This document shows positions 19,236 through 28,284 of a stretch of 64,000 bases of DNA, in pieces. Made by a program: the position numbers and the translations under genes. The DNA is from Actinomyces lilanjuaniae (GTDB taxonomy: Bacteria > Actinomycetota > Actinomycetes > Actinomycetales > Actinomycetaceae). The stretch spans positions 744,001 through 808,000 of the forward strand of contig NZ_CP032514.1 in NCBI RefSeq assembly GCF_003606385.1, in the 5' to 3' direction. The notes below the pieces were generated by a model, which ran no database searches, had not been told where the DNA came from, and was given only the letters and a program-made list of their open reading frames with translations. Every line of letters begins with the position of its first letter. Within the stretch, counting starts at the first letter, position 1.

Positions 19236-20597
19236 ATGGCTCGACTCTTTGGAACCGACGGCGTGCGTGGCCTGGCCAACGACCTGCTCACCCCCACGCT
19301 GGCTGTCCAGCTCGGCGAGGCTGCGGCCCGGGTGCTTACCAGGGACGCTCCTGCTCCTACCGGGGCACGCGGCAGTCGGCCCCGGGCCATCGTCGGGCGT
19401 GACACGCGCGCCTCGGGGGAGTTCCTCGACCACGCCATCAGTTCGGGCCTGGCGGCATCGGGTGTGGACGTCACCCGCGTGGGCGTGCTGCCCACACCGG
19501 CTATCGCCCACATGACGGCGACCCAGGACCTGGAGCTGGGAGTCATGATCTCTGCCTCCCACAACCCTTTTCCAGACAACGGCATCAAGTTCTTCGGTCG
19601 GGGGGGCTACAAGCTGCCTGACGCCGTGGAGGACGAGATCGAGTCCCTCCTGGGCAAGGTGGACAACCGCCCCACGGGGGCTGAGGTGGGCCGAGTCATC
19701 AAGGGCGAGACCATCGCTGACCAGAACTACATCAACCACCTCGTGGACTCCGCGGCCACCGACCTGTCGGGCCTGCGTGTCGTCGTGGACGCCTCCAACG
19801 GTGCTGCCTCCGCGGTCGGTCCGGCGGCGCTGCGGGCGGCTGGTGCCGAGGTCATCGTCATCAACGCCTCTCCGGACGGCCTTAACATCAACGTCGGCTG
19901 CGGCTCCACGCACCCCGAGCAGCTGCAGAGCTACGTGGTGTCCGTGGGCGCGGACATGGGTGTGGCCTACGACGGCGACGCCGACCGCTGCCTGGCGGTG
20001 GATGCCGAGGGCAACCTGGTGGACGGCGACCAGATCATGGGCATGCTCGCTATCGGCATGAAGGCTGACGGCACCCTGGGCAGTGACACCCTCGTCGTCA
20101 CCGTCATGAGCAACCTCGGCCTCATCCTGGCCATGCGTGAGCACGGTATCCGCACGGTCCAGACCGGCGTGGGGGACCGCTACGTGCTGGAGAAGATGGT
20201 CCAGGGCGGCTACACCCTGGGTGGGGAGCAGTCCGGCCACGTCATCGACACCGTCCACGCCACCACCGGTGACGGCGTGCTTACCTCCCTGCACGTGGCC
20301 GCCCGGGTCAAGCGCACAGGGAAGACGCTGGCCGAGCTGGCTTCCGTGGTGACCCGGCTGCCGCAGACCCTCATCAACGTCAAGGGCGTGGACAAGGCGG
20401 CCGCCGGGACCAACCAGACCGTCCAGGACGCCGTGGCCCGGGCGGAGAAGGAGCTGGGGGAGACCGGGCGCGTGCTGCTGCGCCCCTCCGGCACCGAGCC
20501 GCTGGTGCGTGTCATGGTCGAGGCCGCCACCCAGGAGCAGGCGGACCGCGTCGCCGGGTCGCTGGCCTGTGTCGTCAAGGACAACCTCAGCCTGTGA
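19236..20597 (+). CDS. glmM: Phosphoglucosamine mutase
   Basis: Interconverts glucosamine-6-P and glucosamine-1-P for UDP-GlcNAc and peptidoglycan synthesis; it works downstream of glmS (28285). It has 453 residues: start ARLFGTDGVRGLAND, catalytic phosphoserine loop GVMISASHNPFPDNGIKFF, metal loop VAYDGDADRCL, sugar loop GGEQSGHVI and phosphate loop LLRPSGTEPLVRVMVEA, all in the canonical order. The ATG at 19236 is set by the AGGAGG site. The TGA overlaps the GTG of the regulator that follows. Confidence 0.97.
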   Translation: MARLFGTDGVRGLANDLLTPTLAVQLGEAAARVLTRDAPAPTGARGSRPRAIVGRDTRASGEFLDHAISSGLAASGVDVTRVGVLPTPAIAHMTATQDLELGVMISASHNPFPDNGIKFFGRGGYKLPDAVEDEIESLLGKVDNRPTGAEVGRVIKGETIADQNYINHLVDSAATDLSGLRVVVDASNGAASAVGPAALRAAGAEVIVINASPDGLNINVGCGSTHPEQLQSYVVSVGADMGVAYDGDADRCLAVDAEGNLVDGDQIMGMLAIGMKADGTLGSDTLVVTVMSNLGLILAMREHGIRTVQTGVGDRYVLEKMVQGGYTLGGEQSGHVIDTVHATTGDGVLTSLHVAARVKRTGKTLAELASVVTRLPQTLINVKGVDKAAAGTNQTVQDAVARAEKELGETGRVLLRPSGTEPLVRVMVEAATQEQADRVAGSLACVVKDNLSL

Positions 20598-23500
20598 CCG
20601 CCGGGCCAGGCGGAGGGCAGGCTGCCGGAGCGGGGGAGCGCCCTGCCGCTCCTGCGCCCCGGCTGCGCCTTCTTGACCCTGTGCCCTCGTGGCAGGGAAG
20701 GCCGTTGACTGGCAGGACCCGTGACCTTCTCTGCCTGCTGGCATCTGCCGGGCAGGGCGGGGCAAGTGAGGATGAGCTTGCCGATGGACTGTGGCCGCAC
20801 CGGCGCCCAGCTCGCCCTCGTCAGTCCCTCCAGGTCGTTGTCTCCCGTGCCCGCTCCCTGCTGGGCGCTGGCGCGGTCGAGCGCGTGGCCATCGGCTACC
20901 GTCTGGCGCTGCGTGCCGACGACGTCGACTACCTCATCGTGGTCAGGTCCGCCCGTCTGGCCGTCGATGCGGCCAGGCAGCAGGAGCTGGCGCGGGTGGT
21001 CGCTGTCACGGACACCGCTGTGAGTGAGCAGGGTGCGCAGATGCCAGGGCGTGGCGCCACGGCGGGCCAGGGTCCTCACGGTGAGCTCGTGGGGGAGGCG
21101 GCCCGCCTGCTGCACCGGCTCGTCCGGGAGAGGGCGCTGGCGCTGGACCACCTGGGCCGCTACGCCGAGGCCATGGTGCTGCTGCCAGCGCTGGCTGAGT
21201 ACGACCCGGCGGACGAGCCCGTGCTAGCTGCCCTCGTGCGCGACGAGGCCTGGACCAGCTCGCCAGCAGCGGCTCTGGAGCGCTATGAGGCCTACCGGCG
21301 TCGGCTGCGCGAGTCCGGGGCCGCTCCCGGGCCTGTGCTACGCGCCGCCCACGAGGCCGCGCTGAGCGCCGAGCAGCCGGTTCGCCGCGGGATACGGTAC
21401 GCCTCCACACCGATGGTCGGTCGCGGGGCAGACCTGCGCGCCGTGGAGGACGCGGTCGCAACCAGCCGACTGGTGACCATCACCGGACCGGGCGGGGTCG
21501 GTAAGACGCGTCTGGCCCAGGCCGTGGCCGCGCGCAGCGTCCTGCCGGTGGTCCACGTCCTGTCCATGACCGAGCACGCGCCGCGGCATACCAGGTGGTG
21601 CCCTGGCGGCGCCGAGAGCCCCTCAGGCCCCGATGTCCTGCGTCTGGCCCGCGTGCTCCTGGCCGGGCTCGGTGCGCACCTTGATGCCGGGAGTGATCCG
21701 CGCCGCAGGCTGGGGGAGGTCCTGGCCAGTCCGGGAACGCTGCTCGTCCTGGACGACTGTGAGCACCTTGCCCCGGTGCTGGCCGACCTGCTGGCTCCCC
21801 TCCTGAGCACAATGCCTGCGCTGCACGTGCTGGTCACCTCGCGACGCGTCCTGGATCTTGCGGGCGAGCGCGTGCACCGCCTCGGCCCTCTCGCCAGGGG
21901 TGACGCGGAGGAGCTCTTCCGTCAGCGTGCTGCGGCGGTGCGCCCCGACCAGCCGCTGGACCAGGCTGACCTGGCCCCTCTGCTGGCCCTGCTGGACGGG
22001 ATACCGCTCGCTATTGAGCTGGCTGCCGCACGCACCCGTGCCATGTCCCTCGCCCAGATCGGCCAGCGTCTTCCCGGCCACCTTGCTGTTCTGACCGGTT
22101 CCCGTGACCTGCCTGAGCGCCAGCGCACGCTGGCCGCTGTCCTCGAGTGGTCCTGGGACCTCCTGGAGCCCGCAGCGCGCCGCGCGCTCAGACGCGCTGC
22201 GCTCCTGGCTGACGGCTTCACCCTGGAGACCGCTGAGGCGGTGCTGGGACCCGAGGCTCCTGTGCTCGTCGAGGCTCTTGTGGCACAGTCCCTCCTGCTG
22301 GTCGCGGAGGCTGCCTGGTCTGGTGTCCAGGGGGCCCAGGGCGCGCAGAGGACGTGGAGCGGACCCGGGGCACAAGGGGTGCAGGACCTCGCCCCTGGGC
22401 TGGTACCTGCTGGCGTGCAGGAGCTGGCAGTCCCCCGGTTCCGGGTGCTCACCAGCGTGCGTGAGCTGGTGCTGTCGCTTCCGGTGGACGCAGCGCAGGA
22501 TGCCGAGGACCGTGCAGCCGTGCGCGCCTGGGCGCTGGGCCTGTGCACGCCTCTGCTGGCCGTGGAGGCGGGCCGGCAGGAGGAAACGAGTGGTCAGGAT
22601 GGCTGTAGCGGTGACGCCGGTGGCTCAGCCTCTCCGGACTCGTCCCCGGCGGTCACCTCGGTCATGCTCGAGGAGACTGGGCTCGTCCAGGAGCTGGAAC
22701 GCGCCCTGGGTGCCTGGGCCGGCTCCGGGCACCAGCCGGGCAGGGACCTGGAGGATGCCTGCGTCATCGGGGCTGCGCTGGTGACCTGCTGGTCATCGAG
22801 CTGGGCGTTCCCGCAGATGGCGACCTGGGGCCCTCGTCTTTACCAGCTGGTTGTCACGCCACCGCCAGACCAGCCGGGGGCCCGGGCTCGCTCCAGGATC
22901 CTGTACCGCCTGTGCGTGTCCACCTGGCTGCTCGGCCCCCTGCCTGAGCGGGTCCGCCGGGCCGTGCCTGGCGGGGGCGGGCTCGATGACGCGCAGGGGG
23001 CGGCGGTGCGGCGCCTAGCACGCACCCGCCGGGAGGACTGGCCGGTACTCGCCCTGGACGAGGACGTCTGGGTGGCCTGGGCGGCAGGACGCTGCGTGTG
23101 CACTGACCTGGAGAACCAGGGCCGTCTTGAGACGGCCCTGACCCTGACGGAGACGCTCCTGGACCGGGTGCGAACGGCTGGCCTGCCCGGGCACCACCTC
23201 GCCGGGCTGGAGCTGGACCGCCTCAGGCTGCTGCTGGAGATGGGCGAGTACGCGCGGGGCGCACGCGAGTGCGAGCGGCTGTCCCAGGTGCTGGAGCGCA
23301 GCAACCTGCCGCAGCGCGGGCTCCACACCTGGGTGGTGGACATGCTGAGCCGCTGCTGCCGGGTCTATCTTCATCCCACACCTCAGGCGGCCGACGCGCT
23401 CCTGGAGGAGATGGCGTCCGTGAACGTGCCTGGGACGGTACGGTCGACGGTCCGCCTCGCCAGCTCTGAGATGCACCTGCTGGCTGGCAGACGGCGCCAG

Positions 23501-24074
23501 GCGGCCCTTGACAGCCGCGAGGCTCTTGACATGGTCGTCCTCGACGGCGCCGCGGTGCCCGGGGGGCCGTGGGAGCTCTACGGGCTGGCCCTCTGCCTGG
23601 TCGTTGACGCCGCCCTGACCGGTCCCGAGCGCCGGGGACTGGACCCTCTCGCGGTGCGTCGTCGTGCCTTCCGCGCGCTGGGCCGGACCCTGGGCCCGCG
23701 AGGGCGGGCACACAGGACCTGCCGACCATCGCCACGCTCGCGGCGGCGACCGGGCTGTCCATCATGACGGCTGCCTGGCCGGCCCGCGAGCCAGATGGCC
23801 CCAGGAGGCTGCGGACGCGGCGGAGGACGGGCTGGGACTGCCTGAGGAGGCGGGGCGGCTGGGAGCGGAGCTGCTTGCCACAGCGCTGCGTCTGGGGCAC
23901 AACCAGACCTGCCTGGTGGTCTCACGTCCGCGTCTGCTCGCGGCCGCGGGGCGGCTCGGCCAGCCCGGCCCCCAGGCGCTCCGCGAGGCCCAGGAGCGCG
24001 TGGGGCGCCTGAGCAGGTCACGCTGCCCGGAACACATGGCGCGGCTGCTGGAGGGGCTGTCAGGCTGGCTGTGA
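20594..24074 (+). CDS. SARP/AfsR-like transcriptional regulator with NB-ARC-type ATPase (two likely frameshifts near the end)
   Basis: A very large regulator. Residues about 15-100 form a winged-helix SARP-type DNA-binding domain (ASEDELADGLWP, RQSLQVVVSRARSLLG), then a BTAD-like helical domain to about 265. A P-loop ATPase follows, with Walker A GPGGVGKTR near residue 297 and Walker B LLVLDDCEHL near 385, then LVTSRR and GIPLAIELAAARTR motifs; the rest is helical and TPR-like. The first frame ends at 23767. Loss of one base near 23690-23708 and one C at 23799-23802 would explain two frame changes; the repaired protein reads PTIATLAAATGLSIM and then EAADAAEDGLGLPEEAGRLG to a stop at 24074. 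GTG 20594 overlaps glmM by four bases. Targets are unknown. Confidence 0.8.
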
Positions 24075-24132
24075 GGCGTGCTGGTCCGCGGGCTGGTAGA
24101 GGCGCTCTCCCACCTCCCTGGCACGGGTGGGT

Positions 24133-24160
24133 GGGGCCGCCCCGGAACCGGGACGGCCCC
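24133..24160 (+). terminator. Terminator after the SARP-type regulator
   Basis: GGGGCCGCCCCG (24133-24144), a 4-base loop, then CGGGACGGCCCC (24149-24160): a 12-bp stem with one mismatch. It lies between convergent genes and probably serves both. Confidence 0.6.
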
Positions 24161-24216
24161 GGGGCCTCAGGACGTGGCGCGCTGGTGGCGCACCACGGCT
24201 GCGGGGGCGGCGGGCG

Positions 24217-25293
24217 TCATGATGACCAGGCACCCCGGGGCGGCTCAGCCGACGTCGGCGGCGCTGACGGTGCCTGGCGCACCTTGGCGAGAGTGGTCTC
24301 GTAGGCCTCGTAGAACACGGGCGCGCTCACGCCGCTGCGCCTGCCGTACTCGTAGACGTCACGGCACACGGCCAGCAGATCCGCCATGTTGGTGTGCAGC
24401 GTCATGATCCTGCGAGTCAGGACGTTGCGGGAGAACATGCGTCTCATCATGGGCGCCGACACCACGGCAGGAAGACGGTAGGGGAGAAGGTCCCCGCGGT
24501 ACCTCCTCAGCTCCACGCCGCGAGCCTCGACGATCCTTGAGGCCTCACGGACGGCCTTGACCACGTGAGCCAGTATGGTGGAGGACCCCATCATCTTCTC
24601 CGCGGCCGCAGCGGTGTCGTTGGTATCACCGTACACCCCGGCCACTGACACCACGCCGGCGTTGACGGCCATGTGCAGCCACGTCCACTCCAGCATGTCG
24701 TGGGGGTGCTCCAGGGCGATGCCGCAGGAGCGGAAGAGCGCCTCGACCTTCCCGTAGCCGTCAGGGCCGTCAGGGCTGTCAGGGTGGTCAAGGCGGGCCG
24801 TGTCCTCGCGCTCCAGCATGAAGTGGTCGAACACGCAGCAGCTGAGCACGCCGTCCCTCATGCGTCCTCCCGCAACCGGGTAGCCCAGGACGGTCCCACG
24901 GCCGGAGGTGAGCTCTTCAAGCTCGCTGCGCTCCCCCCAGAAGCCTCCGCACAGGAGGACGGGACCCTCCACACCGAGCGTGCCAAGGTCCTGCATCACG
25001 GTGGCCACGTCCTTGTAGGGGACGCTGACCACGATGAGGTCGTAGCGCTCGTGCGTCCTAGGGCGGACCTCGTAGCTGTCGCGCGAGGCAGTCCCCCTCG
25101 GGGCCCTGCGCCCGTCCAGGAGGTCGACCTCCAACGAGGTGGTGCCGGCCCTCGGGCTGGAGCCACGTACCAGGTGCTCGACGTCGTGGCCTGCCTTGTG
25201 GAACAGGTAGCCGTACGTCGTCCCGATGACTCCCAGGCCGATGACGAGGACGTCCATGGATCTGTGCGGGTACTGATGCTTGCGGGTCGTCAT
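24217..25293 (-). CDS. 2-dehydropantoate 2-reductase-like oxidoreductase (PanE/ApbA family)
   Basis: A 358-residue Rossmann-fold protein: dinucleotide motif VLVIGLGVIGTTYGYLFHKAGHDV near residue 15, LIVVSVPYKDVATVMQDL, and a helical C-terminal half with EWTWLHMAVNAGVVSVAG, where ketopantoate reductases carry the K/N-containing catalytic helix. The family reduces ketopantoate to pantoate with NADPH for coenzyme A. Divergence in the C-terminal half and the place beside an aldo/keto reductase leave the substrate open. A GCCTCA-AGCC-TGAGGC inverted repeat (25294-25309) abuts the start codon. Confidence 0.7.
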   Translation of the reverse strand: MTTRKHQYPHRSMDVLVIGLGVIGTTYGYLFHKAGHDVEHLVRGSSPRAGTTSLEVDLLDGRRAPRGTASRDSYEVRPRTHERYDLIVVSVPYKDVATVMQDLGTLGVEGPVLLCGGFWGERSELEELTSGRGTVLGYPVAGGRMRDGVLSCCVFDHFMLEREDTARLDHPDSPDGPDGYGKVEALFRSCGIALEHPHDMLEWTWLHMAVNAGVVSVAGVYGDTNDTAAAAEKMMGSSTILAHVVKAVREASRIVEARGVELRRYRGDLLPYRLPAVVSAPMMRRMFSRNVLTRRIMTLHTNMADLLAVCRDVYEYGRRSGVSAPVFYEAYETTLAKVRQAPSAPPTSAEPPRGAWSS

Positions 25294-25309
25294 GCCTCAA
25301 GCCTGAGGC
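25294..25309 (-). promoter_or_regulatory. Inverted repeat at the start of the PanE-like gene
   Basis: GCCTCA, four bases, TGAGGC: a perfect 6-bp palindrome directly before the start codon at 25293. It could be an operator or occlude the ribosome site; no regulator is assigned. It does not match the palindrome upstream of the aldo/keto reductase. Confidence 0.35.
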
Positions 25310-25362
25310 TCGGCGGTTTCAGGCCGCTTTCAGTCGCCGTGGCTAGAGGCCCCGTCCTGGGG

Positions 25363-26004
25363 TCAGGACACCCCCCGGCCCCGCAGGTAGGAGACGATGG
25401 CCAGCTTGACCTCGGCCAGGTCCTGGGCGGGGTCACCGGTCACCGAGTCGACCGCTACGGCGGGGCGGAACAGCTCGAAGGCCATGGCCGCGGCGGTCTC
25501 CAGCCGTGCGTGCTCCGTGTCCGGGTTGCGCTGGGCAAGCACCTCGACGAAGCGGTCTCGCAGCTCGCGGATGGTCTGGCGGGCTGCGGCAGGTCCTTCC
25601 TCGTCCTGGGCCGCCCTGTGCGCCAGCCGGGCGAAGGCGCGGTTGGCGGTCTTGAAGGCGTGGATCGGCCCGGCCAGCCGCTCCGTGAGCTCCTCCAGCG
25701 TCATGCCCGCACGGTCTCCCGCCCGTTCCAGGTCGATGCTGCCCACGACCGTGCTCAGCTCGTGGACGTAGCGGGCCCACAGCGCGGAGAGCAGGTCGTC
25801 CTTGTTCGAGAAGTACTGGTAGAGGGACCCGGGTGAGATACCCGCCTCGGCGGCGACGGCGTTAGTCGTGGTGCGCTCGTAGCCGACCCGGTCGATGACG
25901 GTGGTCGCGGCGTCGAGGATGTGCTCCATCCTCTCCAGCCCGCGCCGCTGGCGGCGCGGCTGGCGGCTGGCGGCTGGCACGGTGGCGGGGGGCGTGGAGG
26001 GCAT
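25363..26004 (-). CDS. TetR-family transcriptional regulator
   Basis: A 213-residue regulator with an N-terminal TetR helix-turn-helix: MEHILDAATTVIDRVGYERTTTNAVAAEAGISPGSLYQYFSNKDDLL-like, where the GxxxTTTxxVAxxAGISxGSLYxYFxxKxxL pattern is diagnostic (residues about 27-75). The rest is a helical ligand/dimer domain. The ATG at 26004 is preferred over upstream starts because it leaves the usual short Pro/Arg-rich N-terminus. It is divergent from the aldo/keto reductase at 26106, with a palindrome between them, so it probably represses that gene and itself. Confidence 0.9.
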   Translation of the reverse strand: MPSTPPATVPAASRQPRRQRRGLERMEHILDAATTVIDRVGYERTTTNAVAAEAGISPGSLYQYFSNKDDLLSALWARYVHELSTVVGSIDLERAGDRAGMTLEELTERLAGPIHAFKTANRAFARLAHRAAQDEEGPAAARQTIRELRDRFVEVLAQRNPDTEHARLETAAAMAFELFRPAVAVDSVTGDPAQDLAEVKLAIVSYLRGRGVS

Positions 26005-26069
26005 GCTGAGAGCGTATCGGAACCGGTGCCCAGGCCTTGCGAGCGCCGTTGTTCGCCCGTAACCTGCTT

Positions 26070-26087
26070 TGCGAGCAAGTACTCGCA
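26070..26087. promoter_or_regulatory. Candidate TetR operator
   Basis: TGCGAG-CAAGTA-CTCGCA, an 18-bp site with perfect 6-bp arms, lying in the 101-bp intergenic region between the divergent TetR gene and the aldo/keto reductase. It is 19 bp before the reductase ATG and upstream of its GAGGAGG ribosome site. Size and symmetry fit a TetR dimer. Confidence 0.6.
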
Positions 26088-26105
26088 TTCTATGAGGAGG
26101 TTAGT

Positions 26106-27038
26106 ATGCGGCACCTGGGAGAGCTGGAGGTCAGTGACATCGGTCTAGGGTGCCTGGGCATGTCGTGGGCGTACGGCTACGCGGACCCGGGCCTGGCCCG
26201 CCAGACCATCACTCTGGCCGTGGAGGAGGGCGTCACCCTGTTTGACACCGCCGCCTCCTACGGTCACGGCAACAATGAGAGGCTGCTGGGGCAGGCGCTG
26301 GGGCGTCGTCGCAGCGAGGTCGTCGTGGCGACCAAGACCGGGCTGACCTCGCTGCCGGTCTTCGGGATCCCCACCGGGCGTGACGGGCGGCCCAGGACGA
26401 TCCGGCGTGCGGTGGACGACTCCCTCAGACGTCTGGGGACGGACTGGATCGACCTGTACTACCTGCACCGTGTCGACCCCAAGGTCCCGGTCGAGGAGAG
26501 CATCGGGGCGATGGCCGAGGCCGTCCAGGCGGGTAAGGTACGTTACCTCGGGGTGAGCGAGGCCACCGCTGAGGAGGTCCGTCGGGCACACGCGACCCAC
26601 CCCCTGTCCGCCCTCCAGATGGAGTGGTCTCTTTTCCGCAGGAAGGTGGAGGACCAGGTCCTCGGCGTCGCCCGCGAGCTGGGTATCGGCGTGGTCGCCT
26701 ACAGCCCCCTGGGGCAGGGCATGCTCACCGGTCATCCCTCGTCGACGACGCGCCTGGGACGGCTGGACTACCGGCGGTTCATGCCGCGGTGGCGCGGGGA
26801 CGGCCTGAGGACAAACATGCGGCAGGTGGCCGTGGTCCAGGAGGTGGCTGACCAGGTCGGGGCGAGCGCGGCGCAGGTGGCGCTGGCGTGGCTGCTGGCC
26901 AAGGGGGAGGACGTGGTGCCCATTCCGGGTACCACCAAGCCGCACAACCTTCGCAGCAACCTGGGGGCGTCCACCGTGCGCCTGTCGCCCCAGCAGGTGG
27001 AGCGCCTGGACGCGGTGGCCGCTGCCAGCCGCTTCTGA
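26106..27038 (+). CDS. Aldo/keto reductase
   Basis: A 310-residue NADPH-dependent TIM-barrel oxidoreductase. The catalytic tetrad is visible: D and Y in FDTAASYG, K in VVVATKTG, H in DLYYLHRVD. The AKR signature GKVRYLGVSEATAEEVRRA and the cofactor end VVPIPGTTKPHNLRSNLGA are also present. It falls in the YhdN/AKR13-like group that reduces small carbonyl compounds. The ATG at 26106 follows TGAGGAGGTTAGT. It is probably under control of the divergent TetR protein and induced by a reactive carbonyl or drug; the ligand is unknown. Confidence 0.93.
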   Translation: MRHLGELEVSDIGLGCLGMSWAYGYADPGLARQTITLAVEEGVTLFDTAASYGHGNNERLLGQALGRRRSEVVVATKTGLTSLPVFGIPTGRDGRPRTIRRAVDDSLRRLGTDWIDLYYLHRVDPKVPVEESIGAMAEAVQAGKVRYLGVSEATAEEVRRAHATHPLSALQMEWSLFRRKVEDQVLGVARELGIGVVAYSPLGQGMLTGHPSSTTRLGRLDYRRFMPRWRGDGLRTNMRQVAVVQEVADQVGASAAQVALAWLLAKGEDVVPIPGTTKPHNLRSNLGASTVRLSPQQVERLDAVAAASRF

Positions 27039-27067
27039 GCTCGCACCCGTGTCACCCGCACTGACCC

Positions 27068-27111
27068 GCACCGTGGCGCGGCTTCGTGAGACAGGAGCCG
27101 CGCCACGGTGC
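27068..27111. terminator. Bidirectional terminator between the aldo/keto reductase and coaA
   Basis: A perfect 16-bp inverted repeat (GCACCGTGGCGCGGCT at 27068-27083 and its complement at 27096-27111) with a 12-base loop between convergent genes. Confidence 0.85.
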
Positions 27112-27173
27112 GGCTGCGATGCTGTCTGTCGGCCCTGAGGGGGCCAGGCAGGGGCTTGCCGGCGCCTCAGACC

Positions 27174-28208
27174 TTAGGCCTTGCGCAGCAGGACCTCGCG
27201 CATGTGGTGGTTGGCGTCCTTGCGCAGGACCAGCGTGGCACGGTCTCGGGTGGGGGCGATATTCTCCTGCAGGTTGACCAGGTTGACCGACTCCCAGATC
27301 CTGCTGGCTGCCGCCACGGCGATGTCGTCAGGCACGTCGGCGTAGCGCCTGAAGTAGGAGCGCGGGTCGGTGAAGGCGGTGCGCTTGAGGGTGAGGAAGC
27401 GGTCCAGGTACCAGCGCCGGATGTCGGCCGGGTCGGCGTCCACGTAGATCGAGAAGTCGATGTAGTCCGAGATGGCCAGGGCCTGGGGACGGTAGGAGGA
27501 GCCGAGAGCGGCCGCCTCGTGCCGTAGGCGGGGTGCGGGCTGGAGGACGTTAAGCCCCTCCAGCACCAGGACGTCCGGGCGCTCAACCGTGATGACCTCT
27601 CCGGGCACGATGTCGTAGACCGTGTGGGAGTAGACCGGGGCGCTCACTCGGGGCGCTCCCGACTTCACCGCCGCCACGAAGCCCAGCAGGGCACGGCGGT
27701 CGTAGGACTCGGGGAACCCCTTGCGGGTCAGTAGCCCTCGCTCCTCCAGGGTGGCGTTGGGCAGCAGGAAGCCGTCAGTGGTGACCAGGTCCACCCGAGG
27801 CGTCGCGGGGAAGCGCGAGAGCAGGTGGGCGATGAGGCGTGCCGTCGTCGACTTGCCGACCGCCACCGACCCGGCTACCGCCACGACAAAGGGGGTCGGG
27901 GGCTCGTCGATCCCCAGGAAGCCCGAGGTCCGGCGGGCGCGCTCCCGTGTGGTGACGACGTAGTCCTGCAGCAGCGCGGTCAGGGGGCGGTAGACGGCGT
28001 CTACCTCGGCTAGGTCGATGGGGTCTCCCAGACCGCGTAGCTTCTCTACGTCAGCCTGGCTCAGCGGTAAGGGAGTGGCGGAGGCTAGCGCTGACCACTG
28101 CTGGCGGCTCAGCTCGATGTAGGGCGACAGCCATCGGCTCGGCTCACTGCTTGGCGGGGGCACCGGCTCAGTCTGGCAAAATTCCGCCTCCTGGGCACGT
28201 CGGGCCAC
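27174..28208 (-). CDS. coaA: Type I pantothenate kinase
   Basis: First step of coenzyme A synthesis: pantothenate + ATP gives 4'-phosphopantothenate. It has P-loop GSVAVGKST (residues 113-121 from the GTG at 28208), DLVTTDGFLLPN, KGFPESYDRRALLGF, YSHTVYDIVPGE, VLEGLNVLQ and DYIDFSIYVDA, all in the bacterial type I order. The true start may be a GTG 15 codons downstream; neither has a strong ribosome site. It is divergent from glmS with a 76-bp spacer. Confidence 0.95.
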   Translation of the reverse strand: MARRAQEAEFCQTEPVPPPSSEPSRWLSPYIELSRQQWSALASATPLPLSQADVEKLRGLGDPIDLAEVDAVYRPLTALLQDYVVTTRERARRTSGFLGIDEPPTPFVVAVAGSVAVGKSTTARLIAHLLSRFPATPRVDLVTTDGFLLPNATLEERGLLTRKGFPESYDRRALLGFVAAVKSGAPRVSAPVYSHTVYDIVPGEVITVERPDVLVLEGLNVLQPAPRLRHEAAALGSSYRPQALAISDYIDFSIYVDADPADIRRWYLDRFLTLKRTAFTDPRSYFRRYADVPDDIAVAAASRIWESVNLVNLQENIAPTRDRATLVLRKDANHHMREVLLRKA

Positions 28209-28284
28209 GTGCGCTGTCGCGGATCACACCGGTGTCTCGCCCAGGTCGCTGGCACCGTAGGGCTGGTCGTGGTTCCATCTAGGT

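Noticed and set aside
28209..28284. A glmS ribozyme upstream of glmS
   Set aside because: The spacer is only 76 bp between divergent genes and shows no ribozyme core; glmS ribozymes are a Firmicutes-type feature.
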